Assembly (NCBI GenBank): GCA_035048485.1
Contig: CM068587.1
Location: 36,450,816 to 36,514,815 of the forward strand
Length of the DNA: 64,000 nt
Origin: Pteria penguin
Lineage: Eukaryota > Mollusca > Bivalvia > Pterioida > Pteriidae
Reading direction: 5' to 3'
The notes beneath the pieces are model-generated. The model was not told where the DNA came from, ran no database searches, and saw only the letters and a list, made by a program, of their open reading frames with translations. Every line of letters starts with the position of its first letter. Position 1 is the stretch's first letter. Both the position numbers and the translations under genes were made by a program. Positions 49,367 through 60,992 of this stretch are shown here, piece by piece.

Positions 49367-49466
49367 AAACGGATTTAAACATTTTTGAAAAGGGGTGGAG
49401 GATACAGTCCTAAAATGATTGAACCTTTTTTGGTCAAATTTTGCGAGCAAAGAGAGTTGCAAATGT
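49367..49466. mobile_element. GGCGGAT-type element, fragment
   Basis: AAACGGATTTAAACATTTTT, GAAAAGGGGTGGAGG and CCTTTTTTGGTCAAATTTT match the family interior. The right end is lost in the adjacent (TA)n tract. Confidence 0.55.
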
Positions 49467-49471
49467 AGTGT

Positions 49472-49629
<158 letters not shown>

Positions 49630-49899
49630 CAGTATTGTCTATGCTTTGTTGCTGAACTTATTACATGGATAAATGAAATCTTACGATAAGTCTGTTTTAT
49701 ATGATGTAAATAATATTGTTTATATATTTATCTATTTATATTTTTATTAATGTATTCATGTGTACCAATTGTAGATCCAGAATTAAACAAAGAAAGATAA
49801 TCAACAATAAAAATTGAAATTCGCAGAAATATAATCTATGAATAAAATATGTATACATATTACATTTCGTAAACTAATAGTTCGTCTTGATATATTTCG

Positions 49900-50290
49900 T
49901 ACATGGGCGGATACGGAAAGAAGCGGGAAAGGAGGGGTGTTGTTTGGGGGTTGGAAATATGTCGGCTGGATTTGCTGGATCTATCCATCCCTGTCCAGTA
50001 ATATGTAATTTAATGGCAGTATGTTTCAATGATTTACAACATGCGCGCATCTGGCGTGGGTCAGAAGGAGGGGGGATTTCTTGATCCCCTAGAATTCGTC
50101 AAAAATATTTTCTTCATTTACCAAACGAAATCATAAGCTCGACACACCATCCTATCCCTTGCTGGACTAAACAATCTAATGCTTAATTAGTACACCATTC
50201 ATTACTATTGATATGTTTAGTGCATAGGCGGATCCAGAGAAGGGGTGGAGTTCAAACTCCGCTGGAATTGCTGGATCAATCCGTCATTGT
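49900..50290. mobile_element. Two adjacent GGCGGAT-type elements
   Basis: ATGGGCGGATACGGAAAG at 49903 and TAGGCGGATCCAGAGAAGG at 50226 each start a related copy: both share TTTGCTGGATCTATCC or ATTGCTGGATCAATCC and GTCCAGTAATATG / GTCTAGTATTTATG. Ends are incomplete. Confidence 0.6.
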
Positions 50291-51108
50291 CTAGTATTTA
50301 TGCAATTACGGCATTGTTTTTCATTATTTTGCATGGGTGTTCAAGTCAGAAACTGAATTGAAAATCTGATGGATAATTAGGTTCCACGGGCTATATTCAA
50401 TGACAATAACATGACTGATCGAACGACAGAAACAAATAAACAACACACACTGCATTGGTCAATAATATAACATCAACAGAGACATAGATCCTCAAACGAT
50501 GATGAGATCAGGTTAAAGGACCACAAGAAGCGTAAGCATACCTGTCGACTAGTCTGATGTCAACGAACCATCATTGCATCACTGCCGGTATTGTATGGTT
50601 TCGCCGAAGTCAAACTTGGTAGATTTAATGGATTATCCGGAAAGTTTAACTTGTCTATATGAGATAACACGATATTCTTGGATAAATCCCCCCTTTCCAA
50701 ATGATAAAATAGAGACCGCAACTTTAGGAATTGAATCAGTCCAAAATCCATTTCTCTTTGCTACCTATTGGTAATTTTAGGCCGCTACGTAAACAGGATC
50801 CCAGAAACACCATCGCCATCGGGGCATTGATCAATGACTTTAAATTTTTATAAAATACTGCACGAGCATTGAACATTCACCAGATAAAAATCAAGTAAGC
50901 TAGGCCTAATTCTTTTTGGATTAAGTACAAAAAATCAACAGAATTCATTTGTATTTTCAAACCTGCCATACGTTCCTTGTTGGGAAGCCTTTTTTACAAT
51001 CTGTATCTCCCTCCTTTGTTACATTTTCTATAATGACGTCATAAATGGAATTCCCTTTTAATCGGATATCCTCTGCTTTTATCACTATTGAAAATAAGAA
51101 AGTGTAGA

Positions 51109-54100
51109 ATGGCAGACGCAGAGAAGTTTTCTTATGATCCAGGTTAGAATACAAAAAATAGATCAGAATTGTTTCAAAGTCATTGAAAAATTGTAGAAGT
51201 TTTGTCAACTTTTCATCATTTTTAATATTTAAACAAAATGTGGAGAGAATTTCCTCTGACGGTATTAAATATAAGGTTTTGGCTCTCTTTGCTACTGGAA
51301 GTTAGATGTTATATGATGTATCTCTTTCTGGCATGTTTTAAACACCTTGCTGTCAATAGCAATTGTTTAAGATTTAAATGAAAATACATAAAAAATTTAT
51401 ACTAATTTATTGCAGAAAAAAACTATGATGAAGCTACATTAGAGCAACAGAGACAGATAGAAAAAGAGGTAATGCAAAGGATTATAAAAAGCAGTTGAGT
51501 TATACAGAATGATTATAGGATGATAGCATAGACATTTGCTCTATTAGCTTAACTTATTAGCAGGCTAAATCTAGCCTCAAGGAGGAAGGTCCTGAGTTTG
51601 ATTCGATTCCAAGCCTGGCTATATTTGCCCTGCTTGTTTCAGATTTCAATGTGATATTTAAGCCCAACCTTCATGAACTGGTTTTGTGTATACTTTGTGG
51701 ATATACTAGCTTTTAGGTTGTTTGTTAGGTTTCTTTGGATGGAAATCTTTTGCTGCATAGGAATGTAACCTGAGTCTGCTTGGTTGTCACAGATAGATTA
51801 ATTAGAAAAGCATCTACCCGATAGGCAGAAGTGAGAGATTCCACTTTGCCACATCCCTCTCTCCATCTGCAAGCGTTACCAAACTTAAATTAAGTCTTCA
51901 GTAACCAATATTACTTTTCCAAAGAGAAAACAAACACAAGAAACAAAAATGAATGAGAGAAAAAAAATAAATAAAAAAGAAAGGACAGAAGAGAAAAAAT
52001 AACCAATAATTAATTTCAGTCGTGCTTGGTATTGTAATACATATGTGGGCGATTGAGGATTACTTTAGGATTTGAGTGCAAGTTTGAAATATATATAATT
52101 CATTACAGGGTGTCAAGCATTGGTAAAATTGGCTTAGACTGGACAGATTCTGTATTTTGCATTGGTCGCACTAAATTTTATAGCATAGCATTCACTTCTA
52201 GGAATAAATAAAAACAAACAAAATCATATTAAACAAAGCATACATTGTTTTCTCACTGTCTGCCAAAATTTCTCAATTGTGAATGTTCTATGTTACAGAT
52301 AGCCACTGCTCAGTCGCTGATCAGTGAGAAGATCAGCTTTGATGTCTTTGCCTCAGAGTATTCAGATGAAGATCTCATATATATACACAAATTGGAGGTA
52401 AGTGTGATAAAAGAAAAATTCCTTTGGTAATTTCCACCACATCCCTTAAGCAAGTTTTCATAAATCTTTCCTTTGTTCCATAAGAAATCGAATTAGACAA
52501 TACAAACTGCTCATAATTATGAATTTAATTTGTGGTAGAACTCTCATTTCAGATTAATTATAATGATTTTCTGTAACATTGTCAAATTCTTAATGTATTA
52601 TATGTCATTAATATAGAAATTATTCAGAGGGTGAAATATCATGCACAGATGATTCTTTGTATTTATGATTTATTTGTGTTTATGGGATAATTTTTTTGTA
52701 TTTTTATCTAGGATTTCTTTTTCTTTTAGGACCTGAAGGACAGGTATAGATGTGTAAGGAGGACCAGAGGAGATGGCAATTGTTTTTACCGAGCATTTGG
52801 CTTTTCTTACTTTGAAAAGTTACTTGATAATAAAAGAGAACTTGAAAGGTTTGTTCATTGAAAGGTTTTTTCATCTTAGTAATGCTTATTAGCATTGTAA
52901 GTCTCTTACTGAGTGGTCAAATGTGGATTCATGGTTTCAAGAATTTGAGAAATGTTTCTTCTTCTGATAGTTTTATGCACAAAATGTTCATTCTTCAACT
53001 GTTTCATGCTTTGCTTTTCCTTTCTTTTTCATGGAAGCTATTAAGGCTTTAAGTTATTACATACCTTGATAAAAATATTTTAATCTTGTTTTATTGATTC
53101 TGAAATTAGTTCTTTAACAAAGAGTTTATATTACTTCGAAAAAGCATCACGCATAAAATTCTGGACCTTGACTCGCCGTTTCACCTTACTTTTAAGTGTT
53201 CAGAATATTATTTAAACTTTCATGTAGAATAAGAGGTCTACAGAATTTTCGATATAATGAGAATAGTTTAAGATTATGTACTACATTTTTGACCGGATTG
53301 CAAAGCAATTTTTAGCATTTGCAATCCGGTTATACCGTCCTTGACAGTTTCTTGTTTGTTTTCAGATTTACAGAAATTGCTAAGGGAACACGAGATGATC
53401 TAATTAAACTAGGCTTTCCAGAATTCACCATCGATGACTTTCATGAAAACGTAAGTAAATTTATAGGGATAAATTTACTTAAGAACCGCTTATTATTCTA
53501 TTACTTATGTACATTTTGCATACGGAAATTGAGGAGACTCCAAACAGATTTGAACCTGGGACCATTAGATCATGTGTCATGCTAACTCTTTGAAAGTCAA
53601 GGATATGAATGTCCATTCATTTATTAACTTTCAGTTGTATTGCGATTATTCAGGAATATCTGCAACCGGTCTTAAAATTACTTTCAATAACAGTTTCAGT
53701 CTGTGAGATAAAAGTAACTCAAGGATGAATTATAGATATCTTTCAGGTACTACACATTGAGGAAAGTAATATTGTTTAATTTTGCATAGCGGTACAAATT
53801 TCTATATGTGTAAGAAGTGACTGATCCACAAATGCCTGGCATCGCACCTTTTGGCATAGTATTCATTATGATGTCATAAGTAAACTGTAAGCCTGTCAAT
53901 CATGAAATCAATTTTGACATCACAATGAAACTAGGTAACGGCATGGTTAAAGTTGGATCTGGTGATCCCTCAATTCTAACATGTACAACCGATATCAAAA
54001 TTTAATATATATGGTGATACTGTTTATTGAACATTTGTTTCCACTTTGGTCACAGTCCTTGTTCATCATCCAACACTTAGAATGTTTATAGTTGGTTGGT

Positions 54101-56604
54101 TGATTGGTGTTTTACGTTGCTTTCAACAATTTTTCAGTTATATCACGACATGGAAGCTGGAGGTAATCAACCTCTTAAATATAGTACATGTAGCGCAATC
54201 CGGGAATCGAACCCTGATCATCAGCGCTGCAAGCGGAGCGCTTAACCACTACACCAAGCCTGCCCATAGAATGTTTATTTTAATGGGAACAATTAATAAG
54301 ACAGCTGAAAATATTTGATTTAATTTTCAGTTTATGGATGTGGTAAGCAAGTTGAAATCTGAATACACAGTGTCTGCACTGATGGAAACATTTAACGACC
54401 AGGGATTATCAGACTATCTAGTAGTCTATCTTCGGTAAGAAAATGTCTTACTTAAAGTGTATCTGAATTTGAAATACCTTTTTATATCATGTTAATAGGA
54501 TTCTGTACGTTGTTCAGTTTTTACCAATAACAAAATATCCTGACATAGAAGCCTAGGTACTATAACACTGCCTAAAGGATGTCAAAGATGAAAAAATTAT
54601 TATTGATGTATCAGTTGACAAAAATTTCAGTATATTTAAACAAATTGATACCTTTTTATTCTTTAAAGTACAATATGTGAAAAGCCAGCGTGGCCTAGTG
54701 GTATCGCGCTCGGCTCGTGATAGGAAGACCCGGGTTCGAGTCCCGCTCTGGTCATGCCAATGTCCTGTCTTTCAGATGAGACAGTAAAAACCGAGGCCCC
54801 GTGTCGTGGTATGCATGACACGTTAAAGATCCCTCACTGCTTTGGGTGGGTCTGTTGCAAAGGTCAAAATTTGTGTGTCCCGCATCAGGCAGATGTCGTC
54901 ACCATATACGTTAAATATTCATGGTGTGATGTTCAACAAAAATCAATCAATCAATCAACAATATGTGGAATACAAAATCTGAATCCAAATCTTTACATTT
55001 TCAAACAAGATCAGTTAACAGTAGTGTACTCTGTACAACTTCACTACATAACTGTATATTGTGGTTATGCAAGCAACTAAAACACTGTCTGGCTTGTAAA
55101 TATTCAAGACTAAATGAGGGCAACATTGAATAAGAAGTAGACCAAAACAGAGTTGATGAAAAGGCAAAAACAAAAAATGACCTATCATGTCAATGTAGAC
55201 GTGTTTTAGGATTAGAGAATTGTCTTGATGTATTGATATTAATTGTATTGATGATATATTCATTGATTTATACTGATCAAACAATGACACCTAAACTCTG
55301 ACTGGATTATCTTTGACACAGGTTTCAACTTTATGTCCCAGTCATTGAAGTTACAAACAAGCTAGATAGCCATGTAATGATGTACTTGGTGAAAATTACA
55401 TATTACAAACTGACTTAGCTAACATTCTAGCTTTATTGTAATTAGATATCGTAGTCAGTTACAGTGCAATTCAGTTTGTAAGAAAGGAATTAGAGTTTGA
55501 AGTTAATTGCCTCTCATATTCATTTTTCTAATAACATTCAGAAAATGTTAATACAGATGTAGGGTTTGTGTAGCTCTGTCAATAGGTAGGGGCTGAAATG
55601 ATCGAGCTCAACAGGCAGATAATGGGTGTCTTGTATCAATTTTGGATGACAAAGTGTAGTTGAGGCCTCATATCAAAGTAGATGTTGGTATGCAAAGGAT
55701 AACTGGATGAGTGCATGAATTGTAAATGTAGAAATTTCTGAGTAATAAATATGGTACATTGTATATGCCGACACTTTATATGCAAAATTACCATGGTATG
55801 ACTAAATGTACAGAAAAAAAACATGAATTATATATATTTGACTGTATGCTTATCTTGTTTTGTACTCACAGATTGATAGTGTCAGGATTTTTACAAAAAG
55901 AGGCAGAATTTTATTCAAACTTTATTGAAGGTGATAGAAGCATAAAGGAGTTTTGTAATCAGGTAATATGTCTCAGTAACCCAACCTTCATTAAGAAAGT
56001 ATGCAGCCAGAATTGTAAGCTGTTAAAATCAGTTGAGTTCGATCTCATTTAGTGATCTCCGCTGAGCTTGATCTCAGAGTCTCGAGTCCAGAGCCGAGTA
56101 GTATAAATGTGTTACAACCTCAGGGACAGGGACTGCAATTATTGCACTTATATGTGGACCTTACTGATTGAACTTAATGCCACTTCCTTTACTATATTAC
56201 GGTAGGCAAGGAATTTATTAGCAATAAAAACCTTACACTCTACTGTAAAGAATTTTTCAAGTACATGTAAAAGATATTGATAGTTATATTTCAAATGTAT
56301 ATGCTTGAACATATGGTCCATTTATGCTTAAAGTGAAAGATGTTTGGTCTATCACAATGCATGTGTTTTATTTTTTTTTTTTACTTTTTTTTGATAGGAA
56401 GTGGAGCCAATGGGAAAGGAGAGTGACCATATTCATATTATTGCCCTTACCAATGCCCTTGGTGTGTCAGTAAGGGTAGAGTACATGGACAGGGGGGAAG
56501 GTGATAAATGTAACCATCATGACTTCCCAGAAGACTCCGAACCTAGTGTTCATCTGCTATACAGACCAGGACATTATGACATTCTTTATCTCAATAATTC
56601 TTGA
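51109..56604 (+). CDS. OTUB1: Otubain (OTUB1-family ubiquitin thioesterase), complete
   Basis: Eight exons with matched phases: 51109-51142, 51416-51468, 52299-52397, 52730-52848, 53366-53450, 54331-54434, 55872-55962, 56398-56604; 263 aa (human 271). The OTU catalytic triad is clear: RTRGDGNCFYRAFGFS gives Asp77 and Cys80, and RPGHYDILY gives His254; each is offset by 11 from human Asp88/Cys91/His265. Other near-identical blocks: DYLVVYLRL, IKEFCNQEVEPM, KESDHIHIIAL, VEYMDRGEG. The enzyme cleaves Lys48 ubiquitin chains and, in vertebrates, also blocks E2 enzymes such as UBC13 without catalysis through its N-terminal helix. That arm (residues 1-30) is present but diverged. Its ATG is the only one upstream in frame; the first intron starts only 34 nt later. 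The gene is transcribed away from the ADCY10-like gene. Confidence 0.96.
53285..53335. mobile_element. Deleted TIR element 'CCGGATTGCAAAGCA', solo ends
   Basis: GACCGGATTGCAAAGCAA and TTTGCAATCCGGTTATACCG are joined across about 7 bp. The TIR pair lies just upstream of otubain exon 5 (53366). Confidence 0.75.
54085..54272 (-). mobile_element. tRNA-derived SINE, family S1
   Basis: Minus copy in an otubain intron: GTTGGTTGATTGGTGTTTTA, GTTGCTTTCAACAATTTTTC, CGACATGGAAGCTGGAGG, GCGCAATCCGGGAATCGAAC and a head ending GCTTAACCACTACACCAAGC. Confidence 0.86.
54681..54958 (+). mobile_element. tRNA-derived SINE, family S2
   Basis: Best-preserved plus copy: head GCGTGGCCTAGTGGTATCGC with B box GGGTTCGAGTCCCGCTC, body GATCCCTCACTGCTTTGGG, CGCATCAGGCAGATGTCG, tail (AATC)n. 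It lies between otubain exons 6 and 7. Confidence 0.88.
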
Positions 56605-58012
56605 TGTTGAACTTTCTTCTTGTGGAACATTCCATACCAAGTGCTCATGTACTTGCAATGCAAAATCAGTGCATGGTTTGGTGCAGTCAGGTTCTAGAAT
56701 GTGCAACACTGACATGTTTTATATTTTTGCAAATTTTTGTTTATTTAAGGACAGCTTGCTATTAATATCTTGTCTGTTTAATAGCTTGTCTGAGCCAGAG
56801 GCATTATTAAGCCTGTTTTAATTGTTTTGTAAATGACATTTGGCATTGTTATGTGTTTAATGTTAGTCAGGAAGCAGATTTAATCTGAAATAGTTTTTGT
56901 CATCAACTTTTCCATCATCTAAGGACCTATAAATATTTTGACATGTACAGTATGATGATGGCATTGCATTCTTAGGGCTGGGTATTACAACTCAAAAAAC
57001 GTATCACAACATTTGAAAATGCAACATTTCATGATATAAAGATTAAACATACTTAAGTTAATTTTTTCAAAAATATAGAGTCATTGGTGTAGCAGAAATT
57101 GTTCATTAGTATCAGTGATTTGTCAGGCATTTGATAAGCTAACAAGTTACTATGCTATTATTTGATACAGCTTTTTCAAGAAATATCACGACATGTATCA
57201 AAAATGCAAAACATTGCATCGAATCTGTTAAGAGGTAATATGGCACAGCCTCAGTGAACATGTGCACTATTGGATCATCAAGAATGTTTACAACAAAAGG
57301 TTATGAACATTTATTTTTTTACTTTCACAATGGGAAAGTCCCTCAGTTCACCATTAAAAGTCAATTATTTTTTTTATATTTCTTCCAACACTTCCTCTGT
57401 CCTCGTATGGATTAAATAATCCCAGTGTAGCTGTAAACAACAGTTAGCCCATAATGCTAATGTGAGTGAATTTAAATTATTTTATTCACAGGCTTTCTTA
57501 TGATCAGATTTGGTGATTATTATAATAGTAAGTGTGGGGATTCTTAATGTATTATGAAATATTTATTATTCCAACATGCACATAAAGACGGTGTTAATTC
57601 ATTATTCAGGACAAATTTGCATCCAGCAAATTTTTCTGAAAAAAATAAGTTTTCTGGACTACTGAAACATCCTCATGATCAATGTTGTCAAAATATTGAC
57701 ATGTATTAGTTTTGTGACATTGTGTTAAAGTAAACATTTAAATTGTTTTTAATAATATTCCTTAGAGTAATGTTAGGTATGTTAATTATGATAAAAACAC
57801 TCTGTATCCATGATTTTTCAGTCATATCTGGTGTTTTTCAGAAAAAAACATGGATGCAGCATTTGATATTAAATCATTTTACTTCACCGACATTCTGCAT
57901 TACTCCCTTCTTAATGCTTTTATTTTAAACCCTGGTGCTCTTTAAACTGTTATGGCAATGTGCATGAGGTCAGTGAGTGGTTGTTACAGTACAAAATTTA
58001 TTTCCATTAAAG

Positions 58013-58018
58013 AATAAA
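58013..58018 (+). terminator. Candidate polyadenylation signal for otubain
   Basis: AATAAA about 1.4 kb downstream of the otubain stop, followed by a T/G-mixed region. Closer alternatives are not canonical. Confidence 0.35.
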
Positions 58019-58989
58019 GTTTAAAGTAAATTCAGATATCTGTTCTAGAAAACTTTGTTTAGATCCTGAATGTATATTGCTGGATAGTTGGAGCAAAATG
58101 ATGTTAAGAAAATCAGTACTTGCTGATTAGATACATTGTACGTGAATTTTCCAGATTATCCAACTGGATCAATAAATCATCACTGTATCAGAATTTGAAA
58201 TTATTTTGATAATTCTTTATTGTTATTGAGAAATTGATCTTTAGTAAGAAGTAAGATTATGTATTATTTAAAAAGTAATAAAATATGATTACAACTTTCA
58301 GTTGAATTTAGTAAATTGTGGGCAAAATTTCTCGTATAAAAAATTTTTCATTGTATTGTTCAAAGACTAATGTACATGTATTGTTCATTTATGCTTTTAT
58401 TATGAATAATGTTCTGTAATTGACGAAAATATTAGTAAATTATAAGACAAATTTATAAAAGTGTTTTTGAATTCGAAAATTTTGTTCAGATTTCATAAGC
58501 CATAGTCAGTCAGTTTAAATCTGAAAAAAGATTGGTGAGAATCGACACATTCAGTCAGACATCTGTCTGGTAGGAATTACACTTTTAAAAGATGGATTGC
58601 AGATGCTTAAATTTGAACACTCTAGTTTCAGAATGTGTGTGCTATTTTTTATTGCTCCTCTGGTCTTTCATCAGAAGACAATGAATTTCATTTATCCTCC
58701 CCTAGAGGTCACAAAGGTGTTTATCTTTTCTTGCTAAAACCAATGATGAAAAAGTTGTCAATAGTCCATTTCCAAGTTTTCAATTTCAATTCGGAATCCT
58801 TATATATAATTATGTAATGTACGTTACTACTGAAAAGTAGAGTTATTTCAATTATAAAAATTTCAGTCATTACATGCGGAAGAATAAATACCTATTGTTA
58901 TGTGCGGGTAGATGCCACCATTTTCCCTTTGAATCACTCATGTGTAAGCCTTTTGTTCACTTTAATCATAAAGAAATTTGGTCCTATTT

Positions 58990-59362
58990 TTTTTTTTAAA
59001 AGAAACCATCAAAGACGGTATGAGCAGATTGCAAAGCATAACATTATAGCCTGCCCGTAAAATCTTATCTAGAAACGTCTCTCTTTAAGTTTGAAGATTT
59101 TTCCAGAAGTTTGAAGTTGGTATCATCAATGGTATGCATGAAATCAAGCTATATGCAAAATCAGACTGTTCACTGAAGTGTAAAATCAAGGTCAAAGTCA
59201 CCAAATTTTGTGTCAGTTGGGAAGGCCTCATCAATGTCTACAAACTGACCAAGTTTGAAGATAGTGTCATTAACGGTATGGTAGAGATCAAGCTAAAAAC
59301 AAATTGTTGACACAGGAAGAACGGACAGAGAGACATTGCTTTGCAATCTGGTCAAAAAACTT
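58990..59362 (+). mobile_element. TIR element 'CCGGATTGCAAAGCA', copy 2
   Basis: Begins AAAGACGGTATGAGCAGATTGCA and ends ATTGCTTTGCAATCTGGTC. The interior has AAGTTTGAAGAT blocks in tandem and a short ACGGACAG run, as in the copy at 32125-32540. Confidence 0.7.
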
Positions 59363-60982
59363 GAAATTCAGAAATGGCCTTTTTGCCAATCAAATGTAAA
59401 CAATTGTTTGTCAGAGTGCCCACAAATTCTGGGAAAACACTGACAAAATCCCTGCAAGGAAAAATAATGAATAACACGTCCATCTACAATGGGCATATAA
59501 AAACGTATGAAATTCGGGAATTTTGTAACTCCTGTTCAATAGAGTTGACTACTGGTGGTTTCTTTTTCATGAATCTTTAAGATTTAAGCAAGATTTAACA
59601 TTAACACAATAATACTACATATATAATATTTATTATATGTTTTGAAACATTATTCATTTGAAAAAGAAAGGTATTATTTCAGAGAGAATAATTTGAAACA
59701 TTACTCATTTAAAAAAAAGTCGTATCAGAGAGAATAATCTTTGACAGTTTGAAATAATTTTCCTGATCAAAAAAGTTTGAGTAAGACATAGTGAAAATAT
59801 ACTGTTTTTGGTGTGTGTGTGTGTATTTCGTCAAGATAAAAAAACATGTATAAATCAGGAAATTTCTTTTATCAAAATTTGTGGCCACCCTGTTTGTGAG
59901 CATTATTCCTCACAGAATGTTGTCTCAATTTGTCCAGCAGTGGATGTACAATTTTGAGTCTACATTGTATTTTTTTTTTTTACTGGAGTACAAGAGTAGA
60001 AGATTCTAGCATCCTAAATTAGATGTTCTTTATTAATATTCTTTATGAAGATGATTTTTTATGTACTACATAGCAGCATAGGATTTTTCACACCTCTTCC
60101 ATGGCTCAATTATTCCCTGTATAGAGTAGAACCTGCTTCAAAGACGACTTGTATTAAGCAGTCACCTGTATTAAGCAGTCACCTGTATTATGCAGTTACC
60201 TGTCTGAAATGACTACCTTTCTCCCTTCTTTGCTACTTATTGTGTATATAAAATCAACCTATATTGGGAAACCACCTGTCTTATGTGACCACATTTCCAC
60301 CTTCCCTTTTGCATTCGCTTAAAACACGTCTGACCATCTGAAAATTTGTATACATTTCTCTTGAAACAGCAATGGTGGATCAAGATAATGGAAAAGCCTT
60401 TCTTTGTAGAACAAAATTTATCAACCGTCACGTGTTTGATGACCAACATGTTTTGATGGCCAGCTATGAATATTTTGAACGAGGTGAAAATATTTATATT
60501 AATAAAGATGGTAGAATGAAATGCATACAAAATTTCAAAGCAGAATGAACTATAATAAACCTCTTGTCACTCTACTGACGATGACAGTATTCATGACCGT
60601 TTTAAAAAAAATGTTTGATGATAACATGGTATTGAATAAGTAAAGCATAATATCAAGAATGGAGTACTTTTATTGTGAATCACAATTAAAAGAGACATAT
60701 TATGTATTGCTTAAATTGTCTATCAGTTTTATGTGTGAGACTTGAACAGAATATAAATTCACAGTTTTCTCAATTTAACTCCTTTAATTCCCATGCATGG
60801 CCAACATATACAAAGCCTACTTCTCTAGCCTGCTTTAATTACACATACATGGTCAACAATGACAAAATTTCCTCTGATCTTAACCTGAGTAATGACATGT
60901 ACATGGTAACATGTAGCATTTGATTCCAGCAAAATCTTGACATCAATAAATATGTATGAAAGAAACAGAGTACTAGATTTTT

Positions 60983-60988
60983 TTTATT
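60983..60988 (-). terminator. AATAAA close to the eIF3K stop
   Basis: Minus-strand AATAAA 5 nt after the TGA. If used, the 3' UTR would be extremely short; a later signal may be the real one. Confidence 0.3.
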
Positions 60989-60992
60989 CTCT

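Larger units (their letters stand above)
56605..60992. other. Tail-to-tail interval between the otubain and eIF3K genes
   Basis: Probably holds the otubain 3' UTR; a first good AATAAA on the plus strand is at 58013-58018. Also present are a TIR element (58990-59360), T-rich runs and a short tandem GTATTAAGCAGTCACCT motif near 60150-60190. No exon with convincing splice sites and protein content was seen. Confidence 0.6.

Noticed and set aside
50957..51208. Minus open frame overlapping otubain exon 1
   Set aside because: It overlaps the otubain start antisense, matches nothing I know and lacks partner exons; more likely promoter/5' UTR sequence.
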